Origin: CAZJNX01 sp964547415
GTDB lineage: Bacteria > Pseudomonadota > Alphaproteobacteria > Rhizobiales > Amorphaceae
Length of the DNA stretch: 7,694 nt
Assembly (NCBI GenBank): GCA_964547415.1
Contig: CAZJNX010000214.1
Coordinates: 1 to 7,694 of the forward strand
Direction of reading: 5' to 3'
Shown: positions 1 to 6,124 of the stretch, piece after piece
Layout of the letters: every line of letters starts with the position of its first letter
How positions within the stretch are numbered: the first letter of the stretch is position 1
Notes under the pieces: model-generated
What the model saw: only the letters and a program-made list of their open reading frames with translations
The model's database searches: none
Told to the model about the DNA's origin: nothing
Program-made: the position numbers and the translations under genes

Positions 1-1039
1 CCGAGGACAGGAACGCGTGGGCCTTGTAGAGCGAGTGGGCGACGATATGGACGAGCGCGGCGGAGAACGCGCCGAACCCGCACTGGAGCAGCATGAAGCC
101 CATCTGCGCGATGGTGGAGGTGGCGAGCGTGACCTTGATGGAGGTCTGCGTCAGCATCACCACCGAGGCGAACAGCGCCGTGAAGCCCGCGACGATGGCC
201 AGCACGTCGAGGGAGGCGAGGGACAGCTGCACCACCTCCGAGAAGCGGATGATGAGGAAGCCGCCCGCGTTGATGATCCCGGCGTGGAGGAGCGCGGAGA
301 CCGGCGTCGGCGTCTCCATCACCTCGGTGATCCAGCCGTGGAACGGGAACTGGGCGGACTTCAGGAGCGCGGCGGCGACGAGGGCGAGGCTCGCCCAGCC
401 GATCTCCGCCGGCACGTCGACGCCCGGCTCCATGGCGGCGGCGGCGTTGAACACGGCCTCGAAGTCGAGGCTGCCGAAGGCCTGCGAGACGAACACCATG
501 GCGACCACGAGGCAGGCGTCCCCGAGCCGGCTCGCGATGAACTTCTTGCGGGCGGCGAGCACCGCCTTCGGCCGGTCGGCGTAGAAGACGAGGAGCTTGT
601 GGAGGGTGAGGCTCGTCGCGATCCAGGCGAGGGCGAACAGGACGAGGTTGCCCGCGATGGTGAGCGTCAGCACCGAGGCGAGGGTGGCGCACATCCAGCC
701 CATGAAGGCGGCGTGGCCCGGGTCGCCGGCGAGGTAGTTGCGGCTGTAGACCACCACCACGAGGCCGACGAAGGAGACGAGCGTCAGCATGATCGCCGAC
801 ACCGTGTCCACGTAGAAGGACAGGCCCGCCCCGCCGACGCCGAGGGTGCCGGAATGGAGCGGCCCGCCCGCGATCACCACCGCGAGGGTGAGGACGGCGA
901 CGGCGAGGGCGGCCGCGGCCGCGAGGCGCGCGCGCCCGGCCGCCTCGAGGGCGCGGGCGGGGTCGCGGCCGGCGGTGGCGGCGGCCAGGGCGAGAAGGAC
1001 CGGCGCGAGTGCCGGCAGCCAGGCGATGATCGGTGACAT
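1..1039 (-). CDS. dabB: DAB inorganic carbon transporter membrane subunit DabB (NuoL/NDH5-like), C-terminus cut by window edge
   Basis: About 346 residues are visible, beginning at the ATG whose complement is 1037-1039; a GAGGA ribosome site lies 4 nt upstream. The protein is a multi-spanning inner-membrane member of the complex I antiporter-like (proton-conducting transporter) family. Features seen: hydrophobic segments from residue 3 onward; a 'LLKSAQFPFHGWI' helix with the family's conserved Lys near 226; 'METPTPVSALLHAGI' near 240-254; 'HSLYKAHAFLSS' at the edge, the counterpart of the NuoL HxxxKxxLF helix. The stretch around 137-173, 'AWIATSLTLHKLLVFYADRP' followed by 'AARKKF' and 'RLGD', is what I associate with DabB rather than NuoL, MrpA or HyfB. 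In this family DabB is thought to couple a cation gradient to the zinc protein DabA (DUF2309), giving one-way CO2/bicarbonate uptake. dabA is not in the window but would be expected just to the left. A divergent LysR gene lies immediately upstream. A NuoL paralogue of another complex is the alternative; the absence of other Nuo or Mrp genes upstream argues against it. Confidence 0.88.
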   Translation of the reverse strand, partial: MSPIIAWLPALAPVLLALAAATAGRDPARALEAAGRARLAAAAALAVAVLTLAVVIAGGPLHSGTLGVGGAGLSFYVDTVSAIMLTLVSFVGLVVVVYSRNYLAGDPGHAAFMGWMCATLASVLTLTIAGNLVLFALAWIATSLTLHKLLVFYADRPKAVLAARKKFIASRLGDACLVVAMVFVSQAFGSLDFEAVFNAAAAMEPGVDVPAEIGWASLALVAAALLKSAQFPFHGWITEVMETPTPVSALLHAGIINAGGFLIIRFSEVVQLSLASLDVLAIVAGFTALFASVVMLTQTSIKVTLATSTIAQMGFMLLQCGFGAFSAALVHIVAHSLYKAHAFLSS

Positions 1040-1213
1040 GGCGTCCTCGTCGGCTCGTGGAACGGGCGGCGCGGGCTGCGCCGAACGAATCGAAGCCGCC
1101 CACGCCCGGGCGGCCGCTGCGCCGACGACCTAGCGGCCCCTCGCCGTTCGTTCCAATTCATGCTTTACAAGCTATCGTTCGCTTTCGTGCATGAACGGGG
1201 ACGGCGGCGCACC
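1040..1213. promoter_or_regulatory. divergent dabB / LysR control region with candidate LysR operator
   Basis: This 174-bp gap lies between the dabB start and the preferred LysR start. Most of it is as GC-rich as the genes, but 1150-1195 is clearly AT-richer, as expected for a promoter and regulator site. It contains the inverted repeat TTCATGC (1157-1163) and GCATGAA (1189-1195), perfect 7-bp arms 25 nt apart. Nested near it is a short one, GCTT-TAC-AAGC (1162-1172). A T-N11-A pattern of the kind LysR proteins favour fits at T1158/A1170. A weak plus-strand -35-like TTTACA is at 1164-1169, but I see no convincing -10. LysR regulators usually bind such divergent gaps to control both genes; that role is inferred. 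Confidence 0.5.
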
Positions 1214-2125
1214 ATGACCCACCTCAACCTCCACCACCTGCGCTACTTCTGGCGGGTCGCCCACCGGGGGAACCTCACCGAGGCGGCGCGGGAGATGAAC
1301 GTGTCCCAGTCGGCCCTGTCGGTTCAGCTGAAGAAGCTGGAGGACGCCCTCGGCCACCCCCTGTTCGAGCGGCGCGGGCGCAGTCTCGTCCTCACCGAGG
1401 CGGGGCGGATCGCCCTCGACTACGCCGACACCATCTTCTCGGCCGGCGAGGAGCTGGTGAAGACGCTGTCGGGCCGCGCGGGGCCGGATCGGCGGCCGCT
1501 GCGGGTCGGCGCGATCACGACGCTGTCGCGCAACTTCCAGGTGGCGTTCCTGCGGCCCGTCATCGGCCGGCCGGACGTGGAGCTCACCGTCCGCTCGGGC
1601 ACGCTGCCGGAGCTCCTCGCCCTCCTCGACGCCCACGAGATCGACATCGTGCTCACCAACCGCGACGTGACGCGGGAGGGGGCGCGGCCCGTCCACGGCC
1701 ACCTGATCGAGGCGCAGCCCGTCGGCATCGTCGGGCGCCCGGAGGACGGCGTGGCGCCGCTCGCCTTCCCGCACGACCTCGACGGGGTGCCGGTGGTGCT
1801 GCCCGCCCGCTCCTCGGAGGTGCGCCTCGCCTTCGACCGGGTGACCGAGCTCGCCGGCGTGCGCCCCCAGGTGCTCGCCGAGGTGGACGACATGGCGATG
1901 CTGCGCCTCCTCGCCCGGGAAACGCCGGGGGCGCTCGCCCTCGTGCCCCCCGTCGTCGTCCAGGACGAGCTCGCGAGCGGGCGCCTTTCCGAGCGCTGCC
2001 GCATCCCGGACATCGTGGAGCGCTTCTTCGCCCTCACCCAGTCGCGCCGCTTCCCGAACCCCCTCGTCGCCGAGCTGATCGCCGCCGCCGTCCCGGCGGA
2101 CGCGCCGCAGGGCGAGGAGGCCTGA
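1214..2125 (+). CDS. LysR-family transcriptional regulator, NhaR-like, probable regulator of dabB
   Basis: This is a 303-residue cytoplasmic DNA-binding regulator, the usual length for LysR proteins. Residues about 4-63 form the winged helix-turn-helix: 'LHHLRYFWRVAHRGNLTEAA' followed by 'SQSALSVQLKKLEDALG' and 'LFERRGRSLVLTEAG'. The effector-binding (periplasmic-binding-protein-like) domain begins near 'LRVGAITTLSRNF' at about residue 94. Its sequence, such as 'SGTLPELLALLDAHEIDIVL', resembles the NhaR-type subgroup. An in-frame ATG 54 bp upstream (1160) would add a basic tail unlike the family; the ATG at 1214, giving 'MTHLNLHHLRYF', matches the normal LysR beginning and follows a purine-rich GGGGACGG. 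It is transcribed away from dabB. LysR genes beside dab operons are familiar in autotrophs, so control of inorganic carbon uptake is the most likely job. The ligand cannot be read from the sequence. Confidence 0.93.
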   Translation: MTHLNLHHLRYFWRVAHRGNLTEAAREMNVSQSALSVQLKKLEDALGHPLFERRGRSLVLTEAGRIALDYADTIFSAGEELVKTLSGRAGPDRRPLRVGAITTLSRNFQVAFLRPVIGRPDVELTVRSGTLPELLALLDAHEIDIVLTNRDVTREGARPVHGHLIEAQPVGIVGRPEDGVAPLAFPHDLDGVPVVLPARSSEVRLAFDRVTELAGVRPQVLAEVDDMAMLRLLARETPGALALVPPVVVQDELASGRLSERCRIPDIVERFFALTQSRRFPNPLVAELIAAAVPADAPQGEEA

Positions 2126-2131
2126 CGGCCT

Positions 2132-2169
2132 CGCCCGGGCACACCTCTGCGCGCGGTCCCGCCCGGTCG
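2132..2169. terminator. candidate bidirectional terminator stem-loop between convergent genes
   Basis: The 45-bp gap between the LysR stop (2125) and the ggt stop (2171-2173, on the opposite strand) contains arms 2132-2140 and 2161-2169. They pair at 8 of 9 positions, including a perfect CCGGGC/GCCCGG, around a 20-nt loop. There is no T-run on either side, which is common in very GC-rich genomes but leaves the call tentative. Position between converging genes is the main argument. Confidence 0.3.
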
Positions 2170-2170
2170 G

Positions 2171-3889
2171 TCAGTACCCCTCGGCCGCGCCGGACGGGCG
2201 GCGGGGATCGCTGGCGCCCGCGAGGCGCCCGCCCGGCGCCACGGCGATCGACTGGGCCGCCCCCATGCTGGAGCGACGGACGACCGCGTGGCCCATCTCC
2301 TCGAGGAGGCGGACGGTGTCGGGGCTGATCCCCTCCTCGATCCGGATCTCGTCGGGCAGCCACTGGTGGTGGACGCGGGGCGCCGCCGTCGCGGTGGCGA
2401 GGTCGAGATCGAAGGCGATCACGTTGAGGATCACCTGCATGACCGTGGTGATGATGCGGCTGCCGCCCGGCGAGCCCGTCACCAGCGCCACTTCTCCGTC
2501 CCGGAGGACGATGGTGGGCGTCATGGACGAGAGCGGCCGCTTGCCGGGCGCCACCGCGTTCGCCGCGCCACCGACGAGGCCGTAGGCGTTGGGAACGCCC
2601 GGCTTCGCCGAGAAGTCGTCGAGCTCGTTGTTGAGGAGGACCCCCGTCCCCTCCGCCATGAAGCCGACGCCGAAGGAGAAGTTGAGCGTGTAGGTGTTGG
2701 AGACGGCGTTGCCGTCCGCGTCCACCACGGAGAAGTGTGTCGTCTCCTCGCTCTCGGCCGGCAGGTCGAGGCCGGGCGCCACCTGATCGGACGGCGTCGC
2801 CCGGGCGAGGTCGATCTCCTCGCGCAACCGCGCCGCGTAGGCCGGGTCGAGGAGGCGGTCCACCGGCACGTCCCAGAAGTCCGGGTCGCCCAGGTACTTC
2901 GACCGGTCCGCGTAGGCCCGACGCGCCGCCTCGGCGATCGCGTGGATCGTCAGCGCGGAGTTGTGGCCGAAGTCGGCGAGGGGCAGGCCCTCCAGGATCT
3001 CGAGCATCTGGACGAGGTGCACCCCGCCCGAGGACGGCGGCGGCATGGACACCACCTCGTGCCCCATGAAGAGCCCGCGGACGGGCTCGCGCAGGCGCGG
3101 CGCGTAGCCCGCGATGTCCCCGGCCGTCATGCGCCCGCCGCGGGCCCGCACCGTCGCCGCGATCGCCTGGGCGACCGGGCCGTCGTAGAAGCCGTCGGGC
3201 CCCTCCTCGGCGATCCGGCGCAAGGTGGCGGCAAGGTCGGCCTGCACGAGGGTCTCGCCCACCGCCGGCGGCTCCCCGTCAGCGCCGTAGAAGACGGCGC
3301 GGGCGGCCGGATCGGCCGAAAGGCGCGGGCGGACCCAGCTGCTCGACAGCGCCCGGTGAAGGTCCGGGCGGACGGCGAAACCCTCCTCGGCCAGACGGAT
3401 CGCCGGCGCGATCAGTTCGGCGAGGGTGAAGGCGCCCGAGCCGAACCGCTCGTGGGCGAGGGCAAGGCCCCGAACCGTCCCCGGCACGCCGACGCCGAGC
3501 CCAGAAAAGCGCGACTTCGCCGGGTCCGCCTCCCCCGCCTCGTCGAGGAACATGTCCTCCGTGGCGGCCGCGGGGGCCGTCTCCCGGTAGTCGATCGCCA
3601 CCGTCTCGCCGGTGTCGGCCATGTGCACCAGCATGAAGCCGCCGCCGCCGAGGTTGCCCGCCCGCGGCAGCGTCACGGCGAGGGCGAAGCCGACCGCCAC
3701 CGCCGCGTCCACCGCGTTGCCGCCGGCCGCCAGCACGTCCCGCCCGACGGCGCTCGCCAGCGCCTCCTGGGAGACCACCATGCCGTTTTCGGCGACGACC
3801 GGGTGGAAGCGCTGCCCGTCCGCCAGGATCTGGGCGTCGGCCGGAAAGGCGAGGAGGAGCGCGAGCAGGAGCGCGACGGCGCGGGTCAT
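2171..3889 (-). CDS. ggt: gamma-glutamyltransferase (GGT), periplasmic, self-processing
   Basis: This 572-residue precursor is the usual size of bacterial GGT. It hydrolyses or transfers the gamma-glutamyl group of glutathione and related peptides in the periplasm. A signal peptide is clear: a short basic start, a Leu/Ala core and an 'ADA' cut site after residue 19. Large-subunit landmarks are 'GGNAVDAAVA' (56-65), 'GNLGGGGFML' and 'IDYRETAP' with substrate-binding Arg102. Autoprocessing should occur before Thr383 in 'EETTHFSVVD', producing the small subunit. That subunit keeps Asn403, Asp425 in 'NNELDDFSAKP', the lid loop with Tyr436, Ser454-Ser455 in 'RPLSSM' and Gly475-Gly476 in 'GSPGGSR'. 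These align one for one with E. coli Thr391, Asn411, Asp433, Tyr444, Ser462/463 and Gly483/484, with a constant offset of 8. The enzyme should therefore be active and of the lid-containing class. GGGAAG lies about 5 nt before the ATG. It follows the DUF1194 gene by 15 bp and is probably cotranscribed with it. Confidence 0.97.
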   Translation of the reverse strand: MTRAVALLLALLLAFPADAQILADGQRFHPVVAENGMVVSQEALASAVGRDVLAAGGNAVDAAVAVGFALAVTLPRAGNLGGGGFMLVHMADTGETVAIDYRETAPAAATEDMFLDEAGEADPAKSRFSGLGVGVPGTVRGLALAHERFGSGAFTLAELIAPAIRLAEEGFAVRPDLHRALSSSWVRPRLSADPAARAVFYGADGEPPAVGETLVQADLAATLRRIAEEGPDGFYDGPVAQAIAATVRARGGRMTAGDIAGYAPRLREPVRGLFMGHEVVSMPPPSSGGVHLVQMLEILEGLPLADFGHNSALTIHAIAEAARRAYADRSKYLGDPDFWDVPVDRLLDPAYAARLREEIDLARATPSDQVAPGLDLPAESEETTHFSVVDADGNAVSNTYTLNFSFGVGFMAEGTGVLLNNELDDFSAKPGVPNAYGLVGGAANAVAPGKRPLSSMTPTIVLRDGEVALVTGSPGGSRIITTVMQVILNVIAFDLDLATATAAPRVHHQWLPDEIRIEEGISPDTVRLLEEMGHAVVRRSSMGAAQSIAVAPGGRLAGASDPRRPSGAAEGY

Positions 3890-3904
3890 GGCGTCTTCCC
3901 GGTG

Positions 3905-4657
3905 TCAGATGAGTTCGGGCCGGATCTCCCGGATCAGCTTCACGCGGATCGCCGCCGGGAAATCGTCGTAGCCGTCGATGTCGAGGACGAAGGCGTTCTC
4001 CCCGCCGATCACGTGGTTGCGGAACCAGTGGCGCAGGTACGAGACCTCGTTCTGGATGGCGAGGCCGTTGATGGTGAGACCGGCGGCGAGCGCCCGGTCG
4101 CGGGCGGGCCTGGTCCAGCCGCCGATGTTGTTGATGCCGTCGGCCACCAGGTCGAGGACCCGCCGGTCCGCCTCGAAGGACAGGTTCGTCAGCATCAGCC
4201 GGGCGAAGTCGATCATGGCGGTGATGGAGGTCGAGCCCTCGGCGGCGACCCGAGGCGTCGCGCGGATGCGGGCGGCGAGGGCGTCGATCTCCGCGTCCGT
4301 GCCGACGGCGGTGAAGGGAACGACGATCTCCTGGCTGTTCTCGCCCGACCACTGGACGACCGCGAAGGCGACGCGCCCGCGGGGTCCCGCCTTGATCGCG
4401 CCGCGCACGGCCGGATGGTCGAGGGCGGCGGCGATCCCGTTCATCTGGAGGGCGTATTCGCGCCCGTCGACGCTGTAGGAGCAGTCGACCGCGAGCACGA
4501 GGGCGAGGTCGACGGGGCCGGTCCCGTCCCGGGCGCTCGCCGACAGGGCGAGGACGGCGGTGAGCGCGAGGACCGCGAGCCCGGCGAGGAGACGGCGGCG
4601 CGGCCGGCTTCTCGTCCGCTGCGCGGTTCCGCGCCCGGTCTGCCTCGCTCCGTCCAT
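3905..4657 (-). CDS. exported DUF1194 (von Willebrand factor A-like) protein
   Basis: The gene encodes 250 residues. I chose the ATG at 4657 because AGGAGGT stands just upstream (4661-4667); the open frame extends to an ATG at 4735, but that stretch is Arg/Gly-rich, has no ribosome site and overlaps a hairpin. Residues 1-42 are an export signal: a very basic n-region ending 'RPRRRLLAG', a hydrophobic core and 'ASA' before Arg43. The arginine cluster could make it a Tat substrate, but the consensus is imperfect. The mature part is DUF1194, a VWA-type fold. It has a metal-site pattern D58-x-S60-x-S62 in 'LVLAVDCSYSVD', Thr143 in 'GSTSITAMIDFA' and Asp173 in 'DLVADGINNIGG'. 'GLTINGLAIQNE' (193-204) is also typical. 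VWA domains of this type bind a divalent metal and usually a protein partner; no enzymatic role is known to me. It is first gene of an operon with ggt. The closing residues 'REIRPELI' are intact. Confidence 0.9.
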   Translation of the reverse strand: MDGARQTGRGTAQRTRSRPRRRLLAGLAVLALTAVLALSASARDGTGPVDLALVLAVDCSYSVDGREYALQMNGIAAALDHPAVRGAIKAGPRGRVAFAVVQWSGENSQEIVVPFTAVGTDAEIDALAARIRATPRVAAEGSTSITAMIDFARLMLTNLSFEADRRVLDLVADGINNIGGWTRPARDRALAAGLTINGLAIQNEVSYLRHWFRNHVIGGENAFVLDIDGYDDFPAAIRVKLIREIRPELI

Positions 4658-4660
4658 GGG

Positions 4661-4667
4661 ACCTCCT
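4661..4667 (-). promoter_or_regulatory. ribosome binding site deciding the DUF1194 start
   Basis: On the minus strand this reads AGGAGGT, a near-perfect Shine-Dalgarno sequence, 3 nt before the ATG at 4657. It selects this start over the upstream in-frame ATG at 4735. Confidence 0.7.
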
Positions 4668-4687
4668 CGCCCGCCCCGCGCGCGCCG

Positions 4688-4717
4688 AGGGTAGGCGGGG
4701 CGGGCCGCGCCTTGCAA
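4688..4717 (-). promoter_or_regulatory. candidate sigma70-type promoter for the DUF1194-ggt operon
   Basis: On the minus strand TTGCAA (4717-4712) and TACCCT (4693-4688) are separated by 18 nt. They sit between the hairpin that follows the RTX gene and the DUF1194 ribosome site. Transcription would begin near 4680, giving a short leader of about 24 nt. The -35 is good, the -10 only fair. Support is mainly positional. Confidence 0.35.
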
Positions 4718-4721
4718 CCGG

Positions 4722-4746
4722 GCCGGCCGCCGCACGCGCGGCCGGC
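4722..4746 (-). terminator. strong GC-rich hairpin, probable terminator of the RTX gene
   Basis: GCCGGCCGC (4722-4730) and GCGGCCGGC (4738-4746) form a perfect 9-bp stem made only of G-C pairs around a 7-nt loop. It lies about 20 nt past the RTX stop codon. No T-run follows on the minus strand, so it is not a textbook intrinsic terminator, but stems without T-runs are common in high-GC genomes. It separates the RTX gene from the DUF1194-ggt operon. Confidence 0.55.
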
Positions 4747-4765
4747 GAGACCACGGACGCGGCCG

Positions 4766-6124
4766 TCAGACGATCGAGAGGTCGTCGCCGAGACCCTCGA
4801 GGGTCGCCACGCCCCGCAGGACGAGGGCGGTCCCGCCGCCGAAGTCGAGGACGGCGTCGCCCCCCTCGAGGCGGCCGAAGGTTTCGACCACGTCCGCCGG
4901 AGACAGGTCGCCGTCCCAAAGGTCCGCGTCGAGGCGGATCGTGTCGACGCCGCTCTCGAAGCCCGCCACCGTGTCGGTGCCGTGGCCCTCGCGGAAGACG
5001 AAGCGGTCCCGCCCGCCGCCGCCGGCGAGCGCGTCGTTCCCGGGACCGCCCACGAGGACGTCGTCGCCCCCGCCGCCACGCAGGAGGTCGTCGCCGGCGC
5101 CGCCCGCGATCCGGTCCCGCCCGCCGCCGCCGAGGAGGACGTCCTCGCCCGCGCGGCCCAGGAGGACGTCGTGCCCCTCCCGGCCGTGGACGCGGTCGTC
5201 GCCCCCGCCTGCCACCAGGGTGTCCGCGCCCGCATCGCCCGACAGGGTGTCGGAGCCGCGCCCGGAGACGATCCGGTCGTCGCCCCCCGCGCCGTAGGCG
5301 AGGTTGTCCCATCGCCGGTCGGGCAGGAGCACGTCGTCGCTCTCGCCGCCCCACACCGGCATCCCCTCCACCTGGGCCTGGAGGCTTCCCGCCGCGCCCC
5401 AGCCGATCTGGTGGTAGGTGTTGTCCGCGCTGTCGCGGATGACGAGGTAGTGGTAGAGGCCATCAGAGCTGCGCGCGGGCTCCAGCACCAGGTCCTCGTC
5501 GAGGGTGCGCACCGCCTTCGTCCAGCCGTCGGGCAGGGCCGCGGCCTCGAAGGCCTGCGAGACCGCCTCGGGGTCCGGCGCGCTCGAGGCGTGCATCACG
5601 TAGACGTTGCCCCACGCGTCGGTCACGAAGTAGCGCTCCAGCGGCTCGCCCGTCTCCGGATCGGCCGCGAAGAACTTCATGTACTGCGCCTTGTAGTTGG
5701 TGGTGACCTTCACCACGCCGGCCGGCGGCGTGATCACGAAGTTGCCCGCGGTGTAGGGGTCGGTGATCGGCGGCGTCGTGCCGGCGTAATCCGCCTCGTC
5801 GAACGGCCACAGGGCGTTGATGGCGTTCGACATGTAGCCCCACGTATAGCCGTCGCTCGTCGTGATGAAGGACGTGACGCCCTCCGGCTCGCCGGGCGAG
5901 GCGATGAAGGACGATTCGTCGAACTGCAGGTTGCGCGTGGTGTTCTTCAGGTAGGGGAGCGGCGGCTGGTAGCCCGCCTCCCAGACGTCCTGCGGGATCG
6001 GGTCGTCGCCGCCGTTCTTGTAGGTCCGGACGGCGTTCTGCGGATCGCGGACGATGGGCGATATGTCGACGATCTCGAACGCTTCCTGGAGCGGAACCCA
6101 GTCGATGGTGTCCTGTCCGTTCAT
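4766..6124 (-). CDS. RTX calcium-binding protein, probable type I secretion substrate, unassigned N-terminal region
   Basis: This is a 452-residue protein with no signal peptide. Residues 1-260 are a non-repetitive, Trp/Tyr-rich acidic region that I do not recognise. It begins 'MNGQDTIDWVPLQEAFEIVD' and includes 'GYTWGYMSNAINALWPFDEA' (92-111) and 'ERYFVTDAWGNVYVMHAS' (163-180). Residues 278-376 are eleven consecutive nonapeptides of the GGxGxDxLx type, which bind calcium outside the cell. The tail (377-452) has 'GTDTVAGFESGVDTIRLD', familiar after RTX blocks, and ends in a short aliphatic 'DDLSIV', in keeping with an uncleaved C-terminal type I secretion signal. The frame stays open to an ATG at 6310, but that extension is Arg/Gly-rich and covers the likely promoter. 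The ATG at 6124 is preferred although its AAGGGGAG (6137-6144) stands 12 nt away, longer than usual. No ABC transporter or membrane fusion gene is adjacent. An adhesin, surface-layer component or enzyme are all possible. Confidence 0.87.
   Translation of the reverse strand: MNGQDTIDWVPLQEAFEIVDISPIVRDPQNAVRTYKNGGDDPIPQDVWEAGYQPPLPYLKNTTRNLQFDESSFIASPGEPEGVTSFITTSDGYTWGYMSNAINALWPFDEADYAGTTPPITDPYTAGNFVITPPAGVVKVTTNYKAQYMKFFAADPETGEPLERYFVTDAWGNVYVMHASSAPDPEAVSQAFEAAALPDGWTKAVRTLDEDLVLEPARSSDGLYHYLVIRDSADNTYHQIGWGAAGSLQAQVEGMPVWGGESDDVLLPDRRWDNLAYGAGGDDRIVSGRGSDTLSGDAGADTLVAGGGDDRVHGREGHDVLLGRAGEDVLLGGGGRDRIAGGAGDDLLRGGGGDDVLVGGPGNDALAGGGGRDRFVFREGHGTDTVAGFESGVDTIRLDADLWDGDLSPADVVETFGRLEGGDAVLDFGGGTALVLRGVATLEGLGDDLSIV
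4997..5293 (-). repeat. RTX nonapeptide repeat block (11 units)
   Basis: Eleven tandem 27-bp units encode residues 278-376 of the RTX protein. Examples are 'GRAGEDVLL', 'GGAGDDLLR', 'GGGGDDVLV' and 'GGPGNDALA'. The last seven are the most regular; the first four are degenerate at the leading glycines. In this family the units stack into a parallel beta-roll that folds on binding calcium after export. Confidence 0.9.

Noticed and set aside
17..1036. A 339-codon plus-strand frame opposite dabB
   Set aside because: The product is a His/Arg/Glu/Gly-rich low-complexity string, and the opposite strand encodes a clear membrane protein with family motifs.
1160..1213. LysR start at the ATG at 1160
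   Set aside because: It would add an 18-residue basic tail absent from LysR proteins and bury the likely operator in coding sequence. The ATG at 1214 gives the normal family start.
4997..5293. Periodic GC-rich repeats considered as a non-coding tandem repeat or CRISPR-like array
   Set aside because: The 27-bp period translates exactly into RTX nonapeptides in the real frame, and there are no identical repeats with unique spacers.
3279..5354. A 691-codon minus-strand frame overlapping ggt, DUF1194 and RTX in another frame
   Set aside because: Arg/Gly/Pro-rich shadow of the real genes; no start signal or recognisable domain.
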